A DNA stretch of 64,000 bases from an uncultured Saprospiraceae bacterium (GTDB taxonomy: Bacteria > Bacteroidota > Bacteroidia > Chitinophagales > Saprospiraceae), in NCBI GenBank assembly GCA_937959275.1, contig CALGLU010000021.1:78807-142806 (forward strand), in the 5' to 3' direction. Of this stretch, positions 36,029 through 45,775 are shown in pieces (position 1 is the first letter of the stretch; each line of letters begins with the position of its first letter). The notes under the pieces are model-generated. The model searched no databases, was not told where the DNA came from, and worked only from the letters and a program-made list of their open reading frames with translations. The position numbers and the translations under genes were made by a program.

Positions 36029-37894
36029 ATGTTTCCAAAATATGATGTAATCGTTGTTGGTGCAGGACATGCCGGGTGCGAAGCCGCGGTGGCTGCAGCA
36101 AATATGGGCTCTAAGGTCATGCTGGTGACGATGAATATGCAGACCATCGCCCAGATGTCTTGTAATCCAGCGATGGGTGGCGTTGCCAAAGGGCAAATCG
36201 TGCGGGAGATCGATGCCTTGGGTGGCTATTCGGGGATTACCTCTGATCATACGGCGATCCAGTTTCGAATGTTGAATAAGTCCAAAGGGCCAGCCATGTG
36301 GAGCCCACGTGTGCAGAGTGATCGAATGTTGTTTGCGCGGATGTGGAGGAATATGTTAGAGGCGCATGAGAATATTGATTTCTGGCAGGAGATGGTGACG
36401 GGTTTGGTGGTTAAGGATGGGAGATGTACGGGTGTGCGGACAGGTATAGGCTTGGAAATCGAATCTCGTTCAGTGGTGTTGACAAATGGGACGTTTTTGA
36501 ATGGGTTGATACATATAGGTGAAAAGCAATTTGGTGGAGGTAGAGCAGGGGAGCGAGCTGCGACTGGAATTACGGAGCAGTTAGTAGGCTTGGGTTTTGA
36601 GTCAGGGCGTATGAAGACAGGAACACCGCCACGGATTGATGGGCGCAGCTTGAATTGGGATGCGATGGAGTTGCAGCCAGGTGATGAGAAGCCGGGCAAG
36701 TTTTCGTATACAAACACGCCAGATATTACAGATCAAATACCTTGTCACATTGCCTATACGAGCCCAGAAGTACATGAAGAGCTTAAGACAGGCTTTGATC
36801 GTTCACCGATGTTCAACGGGCGGATACGAGGCTTAGGGCCGCGCTATTGTCCGTCAATTGAAGATAAGATTAATCGATTTGCAGATAAAGACCGACATCA
36901 ATTGTTTGTTGAGCCTGAGGGCAGAGATACTTGCGAGATATATGTCAATGGCTTTTCTTCCTCACTCCCAGAGGATGTCCAATTCAAAGCTCTTCAAAAA
37001 GTGAGTGGATTTGAAAACATGAAAATGTTTCGACCTGGCTATGCGATAGAGTATGACTTTTTTCAGCCAACCCAGCTTAGCGCAAATCTCGAAACCAAGC
37101 TAGTCAAGAACCTATTCTTCGCAGGCCAAATCAATGGCACCACAGGCTACGAAGAAGCTGGCTCGCAAGGCCTCATGGCCGGACTCAATGCCCACCTCGC
37201 CATCGAAGAACAAGATCCGTTTATCCTTAAGCGATCCGAAGCATACATTGGCGTACTCATCGATGACCTCATTAATAAGGGGACTAATGAGCCCTATCGT
37301 ATGTTTACCTCCAGAGCAGAGTATCGGATTATCCTACGACAAGACAATGCAGACTTGCGCCTAACGCCATTGGCAAAAAAGCTTGGCATGAATCACATGG
37401 ACGAGCGGATGCAACGTGTAGAAGACAAAATAGAAGCATCCAAGCAAGTCGAAAAATATTTCAGAAAAAAAAGCATAACACCAGATCAGGTCAATACCTA
37501 TTTAGAAGCTCAGCAGTCTGCGCCGATCCAACAAGGTGTTAAGTTTGTAAACGTGCTGCTACGACCCAATATGGAATTAGAAAAACTGAGAGCCTGCATT
37601 CCTGGGATGAATGAAGAGCTAGCTGCGTTTGATGAAGAGTCGATTGGCCTTGCTGAAGTCAATTTAAAATATGAAGGCTACATTAAGAAAGAGCAAGAAA
37701 TGGTCGATAAGATGAATCGATTAGAAGAAGTCCGGTTGAAAGACAATTTTGATTTTCATGCCTTGTCTGCCTTGTCATCAGAGGCCAGAGAAAAATTAAC
37801 TGAAATTAAACCACGCACCATTGGTCAAGCAAGTCGCATTTCCGGAGTGTCACCATCGGATATATCTGTCTTGTTGGTTCATGTCGGTCGATAA
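36029..37894 (+). CDS. mnmG: tRNA uridine-5-carboxymethylaminomethyl(34) synthesis enzyme MnmG
   Basis: A 621-residue protein, full length for MnmG/GidA. The FAD-binding motif is [12 protein letters not shown] near residues 9-20, with the characteristic [20 protein letters not shown]. Later motifs are [23 protein letters not shown] and the C-terminal Cys-rich-free helical domain with 'TYLEAQQS'. With MnmE it modifies U34 of tRNAs that read split codon boxes, using FAD, GTP and methylene-THF. The short C-terminal domain contacts MnmE. A promoter precedes it; it is convergent with the MFS gene. Confidence 0.97.
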   Translation: MFPKYDVIVVGAGHAGCEAAVAAANMGSKVMLVTMNMQTIAQMSCNPAMGGVAKGQIVREIDALGGYSGITSDHTAIQFRMLNKSKGPAMWSPRVQSDRMLFARMWRNMLEAHENIDFWQEMVTGLVVKDGRCTGVRTGIGLEIESRSVVLTNGTFLNGLIHIGEKQFGGGRAGERAATGITEQLVGLGFESGRMKTGTPPRIDGRSLNWDAMELQPGDEKPGKFSYTNTPDITDQIPCHIAYTSPEVHEELKTGFDRSPMFNGRIRGLGPRYCPSIEDKINRFADKDRHQLFVEPEGRDTCEIYVNGFSSSLPEDVQFKALQKVSGFENMKMFRPGYAIEYDFFQPTQLSANLETKLVKNLFFAGQINGTTGYEEAGSQGLMAGLNAHLAIEEQDPFILKRSEAYIGVLIDDLINKGTNEPYRMFTSRAEYRIILRQDNADLRLTPLAKKLGMNHMDERMQRVEDKIEASKQVEKYFRKKSITPDQVNTYLEAQQSAPIQQGVKFVNVLLRPNMELEKLRACIPGMNEELAAFDEESIGLAEVNLKYEGYIKKEQEMVDKMNRLEEVRLKDNFDFHALSALSSEAREKLTEIKPRTIGQASRISGVSPSDISVLLVHVGR

Positions 37895-37954
37895 CTTTGA
37901 ATTTAGTGGGACTGCTAAGCCCGAAGCTTGCGCGGGGATTGGTAAGCCTACGGG

Positions 37955-39247
37955 TTAGTCAAGATGTCGAACAATGTATCGACGACATAACACCGACGCC
38001 ACAAAACCAACAAATGCTATCGCAAACAGGAACAGGAATAAATGCCTGTGCCCATCAACACCGGGAGAGCGATCTAATAAAAACCCCATTATAGGTCCCA
38101 TAAAGATATCTGGCGTAAACCCAACAATAGATACTACACCTATCGCAGCCCCTGTAAAAGAAAGAGGCACATCCAGTTCTTCCATGATAGCAAAATATAA
38201 GCCTCGCAATGCATAGACACCAGCCGAGCAAGCTATAATCACAAATAAGATCCAAACAGCAATATTCAAATGTGCCATCGAGTAAGAGAGTAGCAAACTT
38301 GTCAGACACATCAAGCCAAAACAATACACCAACATTTTTGAAGGACTCACTTTGTCCGCAAGATATCCAGCACCAATAGCTGCGATCGGTCTGACCCAAA
38401 AACCCATTGTTCCAACACTAGCAGCTTGCACCTCATCATAGCCAAGAACATCTTGTGCTAAGAGTGAAAAATCATCAGTTGCTTTATACCCACAATAAGC
38501 ACATAAAATGATGATTGATTGAAACCATACTTGAGGTAGCTTAACCACTCTCAGAATATCTTCAAATTGTAATTTGGATTGTGTGTTGGCTTTTTTCTTA
38601 TCGAAGGTCCTCAGACTGAAATAGACAAAAATACCAGTGAGAATAACAAAACCCACAAAAAACATCACCATTTTAGTAAACGCTTGTGTTCGGTCTGCTG
38701 CATCTAAATCCAACAAGTCTGTCTGTAGGAAGTAAGAAAAAATCCATACACCTACAGATGCAATTATTGCAGAGACAAGCCCTCTTCCTCCATCCAGTAA
38801 GCCAAATGCCAAACCTTGAGTCTGTCCACCAATAATTCGTGTTGTTCGCAATAGTGCCGACCAGAATAAGAGAATAGTTGTGACTCCCCAAAAGCCATAC
38901 AACCAAAACAAGGTGCTGCTAAACGGAAAGAGCACTAAACAAACACCACCAGCAGCGGTCAATAAAAGAGCAACTGCAATCAATTTCGAAGGCGGAAATC
39001 GATCTGCTAATGGACCACCTAGCAAGTAGGATAGTAAGGCGACAATGCCATAAAGTGAAAAGAAAGCGCCTAATTGCGTGTTGTTGATTTCGAAGACAGC
39101 GAGTACTGTTGGCCTAAATATTCTGGGAATAACGAAGGGTAAAAAGAAAATGGCTTCTCCAGCAAAAATGAGAGCTAGGATTGGGAGAACTGGAAATTTG
39201 GAAGAGGAAGTAGGATTTTTTTCTTCAGGTAATTCTTCAATTGACAC
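37955..39247 (-). CDS. major facilitator superfamily transporter
   Basis: A 430-residue protein starting with GTG (39247). Twelve membrane helices fit the MFS pattern, with a loop 2-3 motif GGPLADRFPPSKLIA (A-motif) near residues 77-91 and the central cytoplasmic loop containing FDKKKANTQ around residue 215. It is related to nucleoside/H+ symporter or sugar-type MFS of Bacteroidota. Nearly in the -7 position is TATCTTTA, 12 nt upstream of the start on the minus strand, possibly the promoter. Substrate unknown. Confidence 0.85.
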   Translation of the reverse strand: MSIEELPEEKNPTSSSKFPVLPILALIFAGEAIFFLPFVIPRIFRPTVLAVFEINNTQLGAFFSLYGIVALLSYLLGGPLADRFPPSKLIAVALLLTAAGGVCLVLFPFSSTLFWLYGFWGVTTILLFWSALLRTTRIIGGQTQGLAFGLLDGGRGLVSAIIASVGVWIFSYFLQTDLLDLDAADRTQAFTKMVMFFVGFVILTGIFVYFSLRTFDKKKANTQSKLQFEDILRVVKLPQVWFQSIIILCAYCGYKATDDFSLLAQDVLGYDEVQAASVGTMGFWVRPIAAIGAGYLADKVSPSKMLVYCFGLMCLTSLLLSYSMAHLNIAVWILFVIIACSAGVYALRGLYFAIMEELDVPLSFTGAAIGVVSIVGFTPDIFMGPIMGFLLDRSPGVDGHRHLFLFLFAIAFVGFVASVLCRRYIVRHLD

Positions 39248-39467
39248 AGACTAAAGATACTACTTTCCTGTACACCAAAAAGAGGATTGATTAAATTCCA
39301 TTTTCAGTGCGTAATTTGACTTTGGATTTTCGCTAATAGATAGAATCAACTATGTGGTTCAATAACAGGAAAGTGCGCCGCACCCCAGTATTCAACTCTT
39401 GAATTGCTTTTACTAGGTCTATAGCACAGCCAAAAATAGCTATGTGTTCTATGTCCCAATTCCCAAT

Positions 39468-41486
39468 CTATTGACATGGAGAAATCTCAGCAGAAAAAAC
39501 GGTTCCCATGTGTACTTCAAAATCTGGGTCTAATCCAATTGTGTTTGCTTTGAAGTATACAGTCGTATTGGCAGGCAGGTACCCATTACTAGTGATATGA
39601 TTGCTCACCTGATATGTCGCTGAATAAATCTGATTAGATAAGAGCACATTTTCTTCGCAGCCACAGGAATTAAAATCAAATTCAGGAATCCAAGAGGGCC
39701 TTAAGTCTGGAACTTCCAAAGGGATACTGTGACTAGTCATGTAGGGCACAGTCACTGTTTCAATATAATTGACGAAATCATAATGACATTGTTTTGCACT
39801 GGGATCATGGAGTGGTTTAACGAGACCATTTGTGGTTGTCTTCGTAAACATAAAGAAATAGCTTGGTATGTTTCGTTCAATATTCTTAGCAACATTATTA
39901 TAAAAATAACGCCAACCTATCTCATTCCACCAAGTAAATTGTGAGTACAAAACGTTTGGATCGGTCCCATGAAAATTGTCACAGTTGACATCATCAGAGT
40001 TAAGCATGATCCAATCTGGACTTAGCCAAATCACAGAAGATGTTTTAGTGTTATTCTGAATATTATCATTGGCATATAAATCAGTGATTGTATTGTAATC
40101 ATCACTTCCAAAATTATAATGATCATAGACCCAACCATCGTTGTGTATGTTTGGTGTTCGTAGTTCATCATAACCAGCAGCATCTTCTTCAAACTGATGA
40201 ATTAACTGACACCTTGGAGAATACCATTGTTTGAAATTGTGATTAGGATAGCTTACGGAAAGTGTATCATGTAAATATTCTAAATACGTGTAAATAGAAC
40301 TGAAGCCATTAATAACTGTTGGATTGACAATACTATTGATAGAGTTTTCTTCCCCGAATGTAAAATCTAAATTTTGATTCAAACTGACAATATCTGCATT
40401 CTGGAGAATCGCATTCACTCTGTCAATATAATCTTCCGTTGTAAAATAAAGTTTGTCTCTATCTTTTAAAGCTAAATTTATAATGACATGTTTGCCATTG
40501 TTGAGTAATTCAAAAACCTGCTGGACTCTCTCTTCTACAGTCACAAAACGATTGTCTGCAAATTGATAGATGATTGAATTCATGCTTTGACTGGTGTTTA
40601 GAATATAATCTCGCCAAGCATTCCCATACAATCCAAACTCAGGAACTGCTGACACAGTAAAGGAAACCCACTCAGAGAAATTATCATTCTCAATAGATTC
40701 AGAAATCGAATTTAAGCCATCAGCTAGAACCCTCACTTGATGTGTGCCTTCAATAGCTGTCCAGGTTTTAGTATAGCTTACTAGGCTGTCAGCGGCAAGG
40801 CTGGCGACGTTTTGTCCAAAGACAATATCTGTGCTTGGATCATAACCATCGCTATCCAAGTCGATATAAATATGATTGGCAAAAGGGCCAGCATCTGCAG
40901 AGCCATTATTAACAACAGATGTACTAAATGTGATTTGGGTGCCTTCAATCTGCGGCCCGTCAAGTGTAGGCAAATCAACTGGTTTTAAATTTGGCCCACT
41001 AGCTAAAACAGTAAAAGAAATCCATGCAGAGCTGTTGTCAGACTCAATGGCCTCAGCAACAGTATTTGTACCATCAACAAGAACTCGTACCAGGTGTGTC
41101 CCTTCAACAGCAATCCAGCTTTTAGTAAAGTTAACTGTACTATCAACAGAAAGACCTGCTACACTTTGCCCTAACACAATATCTGTACTCGGATCATACC
41201 CATCGCTATGCAAGTCGATATAGAAATGATTGGCAAAAGGGCCAGCATCTGCCGAGCCGCTATTGATCACTGATGTGCTCAATGTGATTGGCGTACCGAC
41301 CGTGAGCGAGCCATCAAGAGCAGGATCAGTAAGAGGCATCAAATTGGGATCGTTTCCACTGATTAGATGACTGACTGTATGGCCAACGTGAGCTAAGATA
41401 TTTCGCAGCTGACAATCGTTAATTAGGAATGAATTAATTAAACACGAGGCTATAATGGTTAATAGTTCAGGTCTTATTTTTCGCAT
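39468..41486 (-). CDS. exported protein with two near-identical CARDB domains and an uncharacterised C-terminal region
   Basis: A 672-residue protein with a hydrophobic N-terminus (about residues 10-23). Two CARDB domains occupy residues 47-160 and 165-278 and are very similar (both contain NSGSADAGPFANH or NNGSADAGPFANH, DSDGYDPSTDIV and V-E-G-T-H). The DNA repeats indicate a recent duplication. Residues 290-610 form an unrecognised region rich in aromatics (YGNAWRDYIL, HNDGWVYDHYNFGSDDYNT, WLSPDWIMLNSDDVNCDNF) that may be a glycosidase or surface-binding barrel. The end (SNQIYSATYQVSNHITSN then NTTVYFKANTIGLDP) resembles a beta-strand anchoring module. No type IX tail was seen. Confidence 0.7.
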   Translation of the reverse strand: MRKIRPELLTIIASCLINSFLINDCQLRNILAHVGHTVSHLISGNDPNLMPLTDPALDGSLTVGTPITLSTSVINSGSADAGPFANHFYIDLHSDGYDPSTDIVLGQSVAGLSVDSTVNFTKSWIAVEGTHLVRVLVDGTNTVAEAIESDNSSAWISFTVLASGPNLKPVDLPTLDGPQIEGTQITFSTSVVNNGSADAGPFANHIYIDLDSDGYDPSTDIVFGQNVASLAADSLVSYTKTWTAIEGTHQVRVLADGLNSISESIENDNFSEWVSFTVSAVPEFGLYGNAWRDYILNTSQSMNSIIYQFADNRFVTVEERVQQVFELLNNGKHVIINLALKDRDKLYFTTEDYIDRVNAILQNADIVSLNQNLDFTFGEENSINSIVNPTVINGFSSIYTYLEYLHDTLSVSYPNHNFKQWYSPRCQLIHQFEEDAAGYDELRTPNIHNDGWVYDHYNFGSDDYNTITDLYANDNIQNNTKTSSVIWLSPDWIMLNSDDVNCDNFHGTDPNVLYSQFTWWNEIGWRYFYNNVAKNIERNIPSYFFMFTKTTTNGLVKPLHDPSAKQCHYDFVNYIETVTVPYMTSHSIPLEVPDLRPSWIPEFDFNSCGCEENVLLSNQIYSATYQVSNHITSNGYLPANTTVYFKANTIGLDPDFEVHMGTVFSAEISPCQ

Positions 41487-41601
41487 TTCGATTGCAAGTT
41501 AGGCTATTTTGGGAAGCTAAACCATATCCTCGAGCTGACTGTATTCATAGAGTGTATTGACTTTATATGTCCTTTACCTTTTACAATGAAGTCTGGATCG
41601 G

Positions 41602-43017
41602 TCATAGAACTAGTATTTCTGTCAATTCATTTATAAATTTGAGCGATTCAGATTCAATTTGTTTTGTTAAAGTTTTTCTATTGCCAAAGTCTGGTTTTTC
41701 TACAATGGTATGGTCAATAATGAATAGGCTATCGTCAATTGATTCAACCACATGATATGTATTCCAATCGCCACCTTTGAATATCTTCCAATACTTTTTT
41801 CGGATACGTTTATTTTGACCAGATAGGCAGATTGAAAAAGACGGTTGTTTATGATTTAAGATGATAACAAATTTTAATTTCTGTTTTTTCAGCTCTTCAG
41901 TTGTTAAAGAAAAGTATGAATAATCTGAATTACCTTGATATACATTTCCGCCTTTAAAATAGGACTCATATTCTTTAATGAAATAAGCTCTTAGCTCTTT
42001 CATGTAATTTATCAAATCATGATAGTCTACTTGTTCTTCACATTGAGGGCTTTTCTTTTTGTAACTCTTTAAATTTACATTGATCGTTTTGTCAAGTTTA
42101 CTGTTTTTGGTTTTTTCAAGAGGGATGCATATGTCTAAGATGAATTTTTTTTCAGGATGCGTGTTATGGTCATTGTGATAAATTTCAAAATAATCACCGT
42201 CTCTAAATTCATATCCATTTTCCATAACCCAAATGCAGAAATTTTTCCATGACCTAGATATATTCGATGCTTTAATTTCAAATCTTCCAACAGCATAAAT
42301 ACCTTTCTGTATCGTAATTGGTCTAATGTCTCCTTCAGCTTGAATGTCCTGATTAATTGTAACACAGGCACTATGCCTCACCTTTGATAAATGAGTGACG
42401 TTGGGGTTGTCATGATAAATTGTAACGGCTTTAAAATCTATGGAAGTCAAGACTTTCTTTTTATGTCCCCACGCCATTAATCTTTTATAAAGATCACTGA
42501 TTTTATTAAATCCTCCGATATGCATAATGCCAGCAAGTTTTATCTCTTGTAGTTCAGTTACCACTATTTGCGCATTCATGTCAAGCCATTTAATACTGTT
42601 TTCAATACTGCAAATGTATTTTTCAGTTGAGAAAGGGTCTATACCAATCTTGCTAAGCGTGTTTTTACCATCAGATTTAAATTGTGATGGACTCATCCCA
42701 TAATACTTTTTAAATGTTCTTGAAAACGAACTCTCACTATTAAATCCATACTTATAGGCAAGTTCTTTTATAGATTTAGTTGAACCAATCAATAAGATGG
42801 AAGCAATACGTTCAACTCGTTTTCTAGTTACATATTGGTTTAAACTCTCACCTGTAATTGTTGAAAAAACTCTATGAAAGTGATAAGAGGAATAATGAGC
42901 TTTTTGTGATAACTGCTCAAGTGACAAATGGCTATCAAGATTTCTCTCAATAAAATCCAAGACGACATTTATTCGCTTAATGTATTCTTGCCGCGTTTTA
43001 TTTAGGGCCTCTTCCAT
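41602..43017 (-). CDS. AraC-GyrI-DUF7000 fusion transcription factor
   Basis: A 471-residue protein with three modules. Residues 1-115: AraC-type double HTH (LSLEQLSQKAHYSSYHFHRV; IKELAYKYGFNSESSFSRTF). Residues about 135-300: GyrI-like effector-binding domain (VTELQEIKLAGIMHIGGFN). Residues about 310-471: a DUF7000-like domain (YMKELRAYFIKEYESYF, GGNVYQGNSDYSYF, KYWKIFKGGDWNTYH, IIDHTIVEKPDFGNRKTLTK). AraC-GyrI proteins bind small molecules; DUF7000 usually occurs alone. It lies in an otherwise gene-poor strip next to a possible defence locus; no clear target is adjacent. Confidence 0.82.
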   Translation of the reverse strand: MEEALNKTRQEYIKRINVVLDFIERNLDSHLSLEQLSQKAHYSSYHFHRVFSTITGESLNQYVTRKRVERIASILLIGSTKSIKELAYKYGFNSESSFSRTFKKYYGMSPSQFKSDGKNTLSKIGIDPFSTEKYICSIENSIKWLDMNAQIVVTELQEIKLAGIMHIGGFNKISDLYKRLMAWGHKKKVLTSIDFKAVTIYHDNPNVTHLSKVRHSACVTINQDIQAEGDIRPITIQKGIYAVGRFEIKASNISRSWKNFCIWVMENGYEFRDGDYFEIYHNDHNTHPEKKFILDICIPLEKTKNSKLDKTINVNLKSYKKKSPQCEEQVDYHDLINYMKELRAYFIKEYESYFKGGNVYQGNSDYSYFSLTTEELKKQKLKFVIILNHKQPSFSICLSGQNKRIRKKYWKIFKGGDWNTYHVVESIDDSLFIIDHTIVEKPDFGNRKTLTKQIESESLKFINELTEILVL

Positions 43018-43445
43018 TTATGTTTTTCATCGAGCACATGCATTACATTGTTTAAATGTAAGTATGCTTCCTATGGTTCGATGTATTTTTCATCGACGTA
43101 TCCTAAAAATACATCTCGCTAATAAACATTCCAAATTGCATTAGCGTTTGCTTTTGCGTCTGCGGATATATATCTTCTTAGTGCTGCTTTTGATATAATT
43201 AAGTAATTATATGTTTTTTTCATCGTGAAAATCTATTTACCTCATTGCTTATTTGCCACTTGGCATAATTTGTAAAGATCGCCAAGGGAATCTTAGCAAC
43301 TATTAGTTAATAATTTAATTGTGTGATGACAAATATAAAGGAATCCATTGCTGATGTATTTAAGGCTATCAAAGCGAACCTGTGCCTTGGGTAGACGAAA
43401 AAATAACTGCTTTCATACAGCCATTTATGTAGTGCTTGAGACACT
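43018..43445. other. 428-nt AT-rich region between AraC-GyrI-DUF7000 and hsdR remnant
   Basis: No convincing gene was seen. It includes a 30-nt dispersed repeat (43361-43390). A short frame 43326-43396 (MTNIKESIADVFKAIKANLC) crosses that repeat and has no supporting signal. The region probably is the scar left when most of a type I restriction operon was lost. Confidence 0.45.
43361..43390. repeat. dispersed 30-nt repeat, copy 1
   Basis: TAAGGCTATCAAAGCGAACC followed by TGTGCCTTGG. It matches about 25 of 29 positions of a copy at 59594-59622. It lies 55 nt from the hsdR remnant breakpoint, so it may be linked to the rearrangement. Confidence 0.55.
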
Positions 43446-43630
43446 AGCTTCTTTAAGTTCTGATTCTACTAGCACTTCGTTGACGTCACGTTGTATTGCT
43501 CAGACGATTTGAATGTCCAAGTAGCACCATAGGTTGCTTCCGGATCATGGACTTGTGTACTATTCAAATTGACTCCAGTGAGTTGGTGTATGATGTAATG
43601 TTCTACGCTATTGAGTTCGTTAAAGCTCAT
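43446..43630 (-). pseudogene. hsdR: hsdR 5' remnant (type I restriction enzyme R subunit)
   Basis: From ATG at 43628-43630 the frame reads MSFNELNSVEHYIIHQLTGV, then N-L-N-S-T-Q-V, the signature N-terminus of HsdR, and Y-G-A-T-W-T-F. After Ser-Ser-Glu-Gln one T is missing; in the next frame the sequence continues as QRDVNEVLVESELKEA before homology ends near 43446. So the endonuclease/helicase body is gone. The ATG is 4 nt after the abiEii stop, the position of hsdR in type I loci with an embedded AbiE pair. Non-functional. Confidence 0.85.
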
Positions 43631-43634
43631 TCTA

Positions 43635-44441
43635 TTATGATTTTAATAAAGCTATTAGTTTTTTTACTTCTGCCATTAGACCTCGCCAGACACCATCAAA
43701 CTCCGGCAGTGCATTGATTTGATGCTTTAGACTGCTTTCCCAATTTGCTTTGTATTTCTGCTCTTTCTTCTTTAAGACTTCCATTAATGATAAAGGATCT
43801 TTTTCCTTATGTTTAGACTTATCTGCAAAACCAAAAGCTACATCTTCTATCTCTACACCTGCTTGCTCTGTAAGATACCAAATGTCATAAATGTCTCTAG
43901 GTATACTCCGTTGTAATAAACATCTCAGCTTCTCTGCTAATGAATCTTCTAGACTATAAGCCTTGATCATATAGTTTTCTTCTTTATCAGAATAGAGATC
44001 TAGCACCTCCTTTTCTGCTACTCCATAATAGATCAATTCGTCTGTTGAAATATCTAATTTGATATCTCTCTCACCACCCAATGGTCCTTGGAATCTAAGA
44101 TAACCCTTGTGCTGATCTGCAGATCCATCTTCTGGATGAAGAGCTACTTTTATTCTACTCTGGTCGTAAATCCATACACAGACAGAGGCAAACTCCGTTT
44201 CTATCTTTGCTCTACCCCAACCCTCGCCATGAAATGTAAAATCCATGTCCTCCGAAAATCTATAATCAGCAAACCACATTTTCTTGAGCACAGTACCTCC
44301 TTTGAATATGAGTGTTTCCTTCAGAAATGGGTTCTGACTGATACCTTTCAATATCCAGCCAATAACATAGTCTTTTAGAATCTGGGTATCCTGTACGTCT
44401 TGCTCACCAGCAAGCTGTTGTATTTCTCCTGGTCGTATCAT
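43635..44441 (-). CDS. abiEii: AbiEii-type nucleotidyltransferase toxin
   Basis: A 268-residue protein of the AbiEii/AbiGii family. The nucleotidyltransferase motif FKGGTVLKKMW near residue 45 and the metal-binding FSEDMDFTFH near residue 60 are intact, followed by EDSLAEKLRCLLQR and RDIYDIWYLTEQAG. AbiEii is the toxin half of type IV toxin-antitoxin phage-defence systems; it blocks growth, probably by nucleotide transfer to tRNA or other targets (as shown for some relatives). Its start overlaps the AbiEi stop by 4 nt. It appears functional. Confidence 0.9.
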   Translation of the reverse strand: MIRPGEIQQLAGEQDVQDTQILKDYVIGWILKGISQNPFLKETLIFKGGTVLKKMWFADYRFSEDMDFTFHGEGWGRAKIETEFASVCVWIYDQSRIKVALHPEDGSADQHKGYLRFQGPLGGERDIKLDISTDELIYYGVAEKEVLDLYSDKEENYMIKAYSLEDSLAEKLRCLLQRSIPRDIYDIWYLTEQAGVEIEDVAFGFADKSKHKEKDPLSLMEVLKKKEQKYKANWESSLKHQINALPEFDGVWRGLMAEVKKLIALLKS

Positions 44442-45247
44442 GTCTCAGTCGTTTGTAAGAGTTCTTCTAAGTCTACATTATCTTCTATCCGCCACTTGCG
44501 ATGAAACCGGCCTTTTATTTTCAAAGACGGGTCCAACTTGGTGTAGGCATCTGTAATGAGCGCAGAGAGGATGTTTTGCTCTGAGGGATAGAGGTCCATC
44601 TTATCAAGTATATAACCCAAGCGTTTCATAACTGCTTGTGAGTTGAACTTGATGGTATACTCGATAAGAACTTTGGGCTTGATTTTACTCTGAGCCTTTT
44701 CGATGGCTTTGATGATGCCTTCTAGACCACCAGCATATTGTGGCTTAGAGATACAGTCTATCAGTGTTTTTTCTATATCGCAGCAGTAGACCTTGGTATG
44801 ATCATCGATCCATGTTTTTTTATATCCATAGAAGCGGGATTCTTGGTAGTGAATGATCTCAAATGAGATGTCTTGTATCTGCTGTTTCTTGGGATGGACT
44901 CTGGTAGGACTGATGATATACTCTTGCAAAGCAGGTTGTGTAATCAACTCATGGATTTGTAGCGCACTGTAGTAGCCGATGTAATATGGTCTAGGATACA
45001 TCAGTCCATCTGCTACCTTATGCCAGTTGGGCATAAAGGACTTCCCTCGATGGCTCATTGGGTTGTAGGCATAGAGCCCTTTCTTAAGCTTGGTCAGCCA
45101 TCCCTGCTTGACCATAGAATCCAATTGTACATATACCTTAGTCTCTATCCTTCCGTAATGGGCAAGCAATTGCTCTGGCGAAAAGACTTCTAAGCCCTCA
45201 GCCGTCAAAAAATCTAAGAGATGTATGTTACTATTTGTGTCAAGCAT
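44438..45247 (-). CDS. abiEi: AbiEi-type antitoxin
   Basis: A 269-residue protein: N-terminal winged HTH (residues 5-70, FSPEQLLAHYGRIETKVYVQ, then KLKKGLYAYNP) followed by an AbiEi_3-like antitoxin domain with YYIGYYSALQIHELI, VHPKKQQIQDISFEIIHYQE and the YGYKKTWIDDH-KVYCCDIEKTLIDC segment. AbiEi represses its operon and counteracts the nucleotidyltransferase without forming a stable complex. The two genes overlap ATGA (44438-44441). Type IV TA operons of this type protect against phages by abortive infection and are often inside type I restriction loci, as the neighbouring remnants suggest here. Confidence 0.88.
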   Translation of the reverse strand: MLDTNSNIHLLDFLTAEGLEVFSPEQLLAHYGRIETKVYVQLDSMVKQGWLTKLKKGLYAYNPMSHRGKSFMPNWHKVADGLMYPRPYYIGYYSALQIHELITQPALQEYIISPTRVHPKKQQIQDISFEIIHYQESRFYGYKKTWIDDHTKVYCCDIEKTLIDCISKPQYAGGLEGIIKAIEKAQSKIKPKVLIEYTIKFNSQAVMKRLGYILDKMDLYPSEQNILSALITDAYTKLDPSLKIKGRFHRKWRIEDNVDLEELLQTTET

Positions 45248-45536
45248 CTTAAGCTATTGCTTATATTCTTTACTTAGAACAAAATTAATGTCATTTTGTT
45301 ATGTTTAATGTATTAAATATAATCAATATTCTTATTTAATCTACACAAAGCATAACATGTTTATTGAAAACCAGCTAATTAACTCTAATCTTGTTCAGCT
45401 AACACTAATCATGTTATTGTGCAATGATTAGGTTAAACTACAGTATGTCAAGATGTTATATTATCGCTTATTTTTAAAATCATTAAACTGATGAATGAGT
45501 TATGCTCTGCGCTATTTTGCTTGTTAAATCTCATAG

Positions 45537-45716
45537 CTAGAATATATGATTGATTAAACTTTTTTGGTGAGCATGTGAACTTGATACTTTTAAATCAACT
45601 TTTTCTTCTGTATCTGAAATGCTTACAAGTTTTTCGATTAATTCATTTTGGATTTCAATTGGTGGAATAATAAAGTAAAGTGTTCTTTGGGTTTTAACGC
45701 ACTTCCAGTTTTGTAC
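45537..45716 (-). pseudogene. hsdS: hsdS-like 3' remnant (type I specificity subunit)
   Basis: A 59-codon open stretch with no start: VQNWKCVKTQRTLYF, then IIPPIEIQNELIEKL, an acidic linker, and HAHQKSLINHIF before a stop. The 'I-P-P-x-x-x-Q-x-x-I-x-x-K-L' motif followed by a helical linker and a C-terminal '(K)SLIN.IF' is the usual end of HsdS. Upstream on the same strand an in-frame TAA interrupts it and no target-recognition domain remains. It lies 290 nt before abiEi, on the strand and in the order expected in hsdM-hsdS-abiE-hsdR loci. The call depends partly on context. Confidence 0.6.
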
Positions 45717-45775
45717 TTATGCTTACAATGTACCGGTAAATCATTTTGTTGGTGGATACAATAAATGCATTGGAC

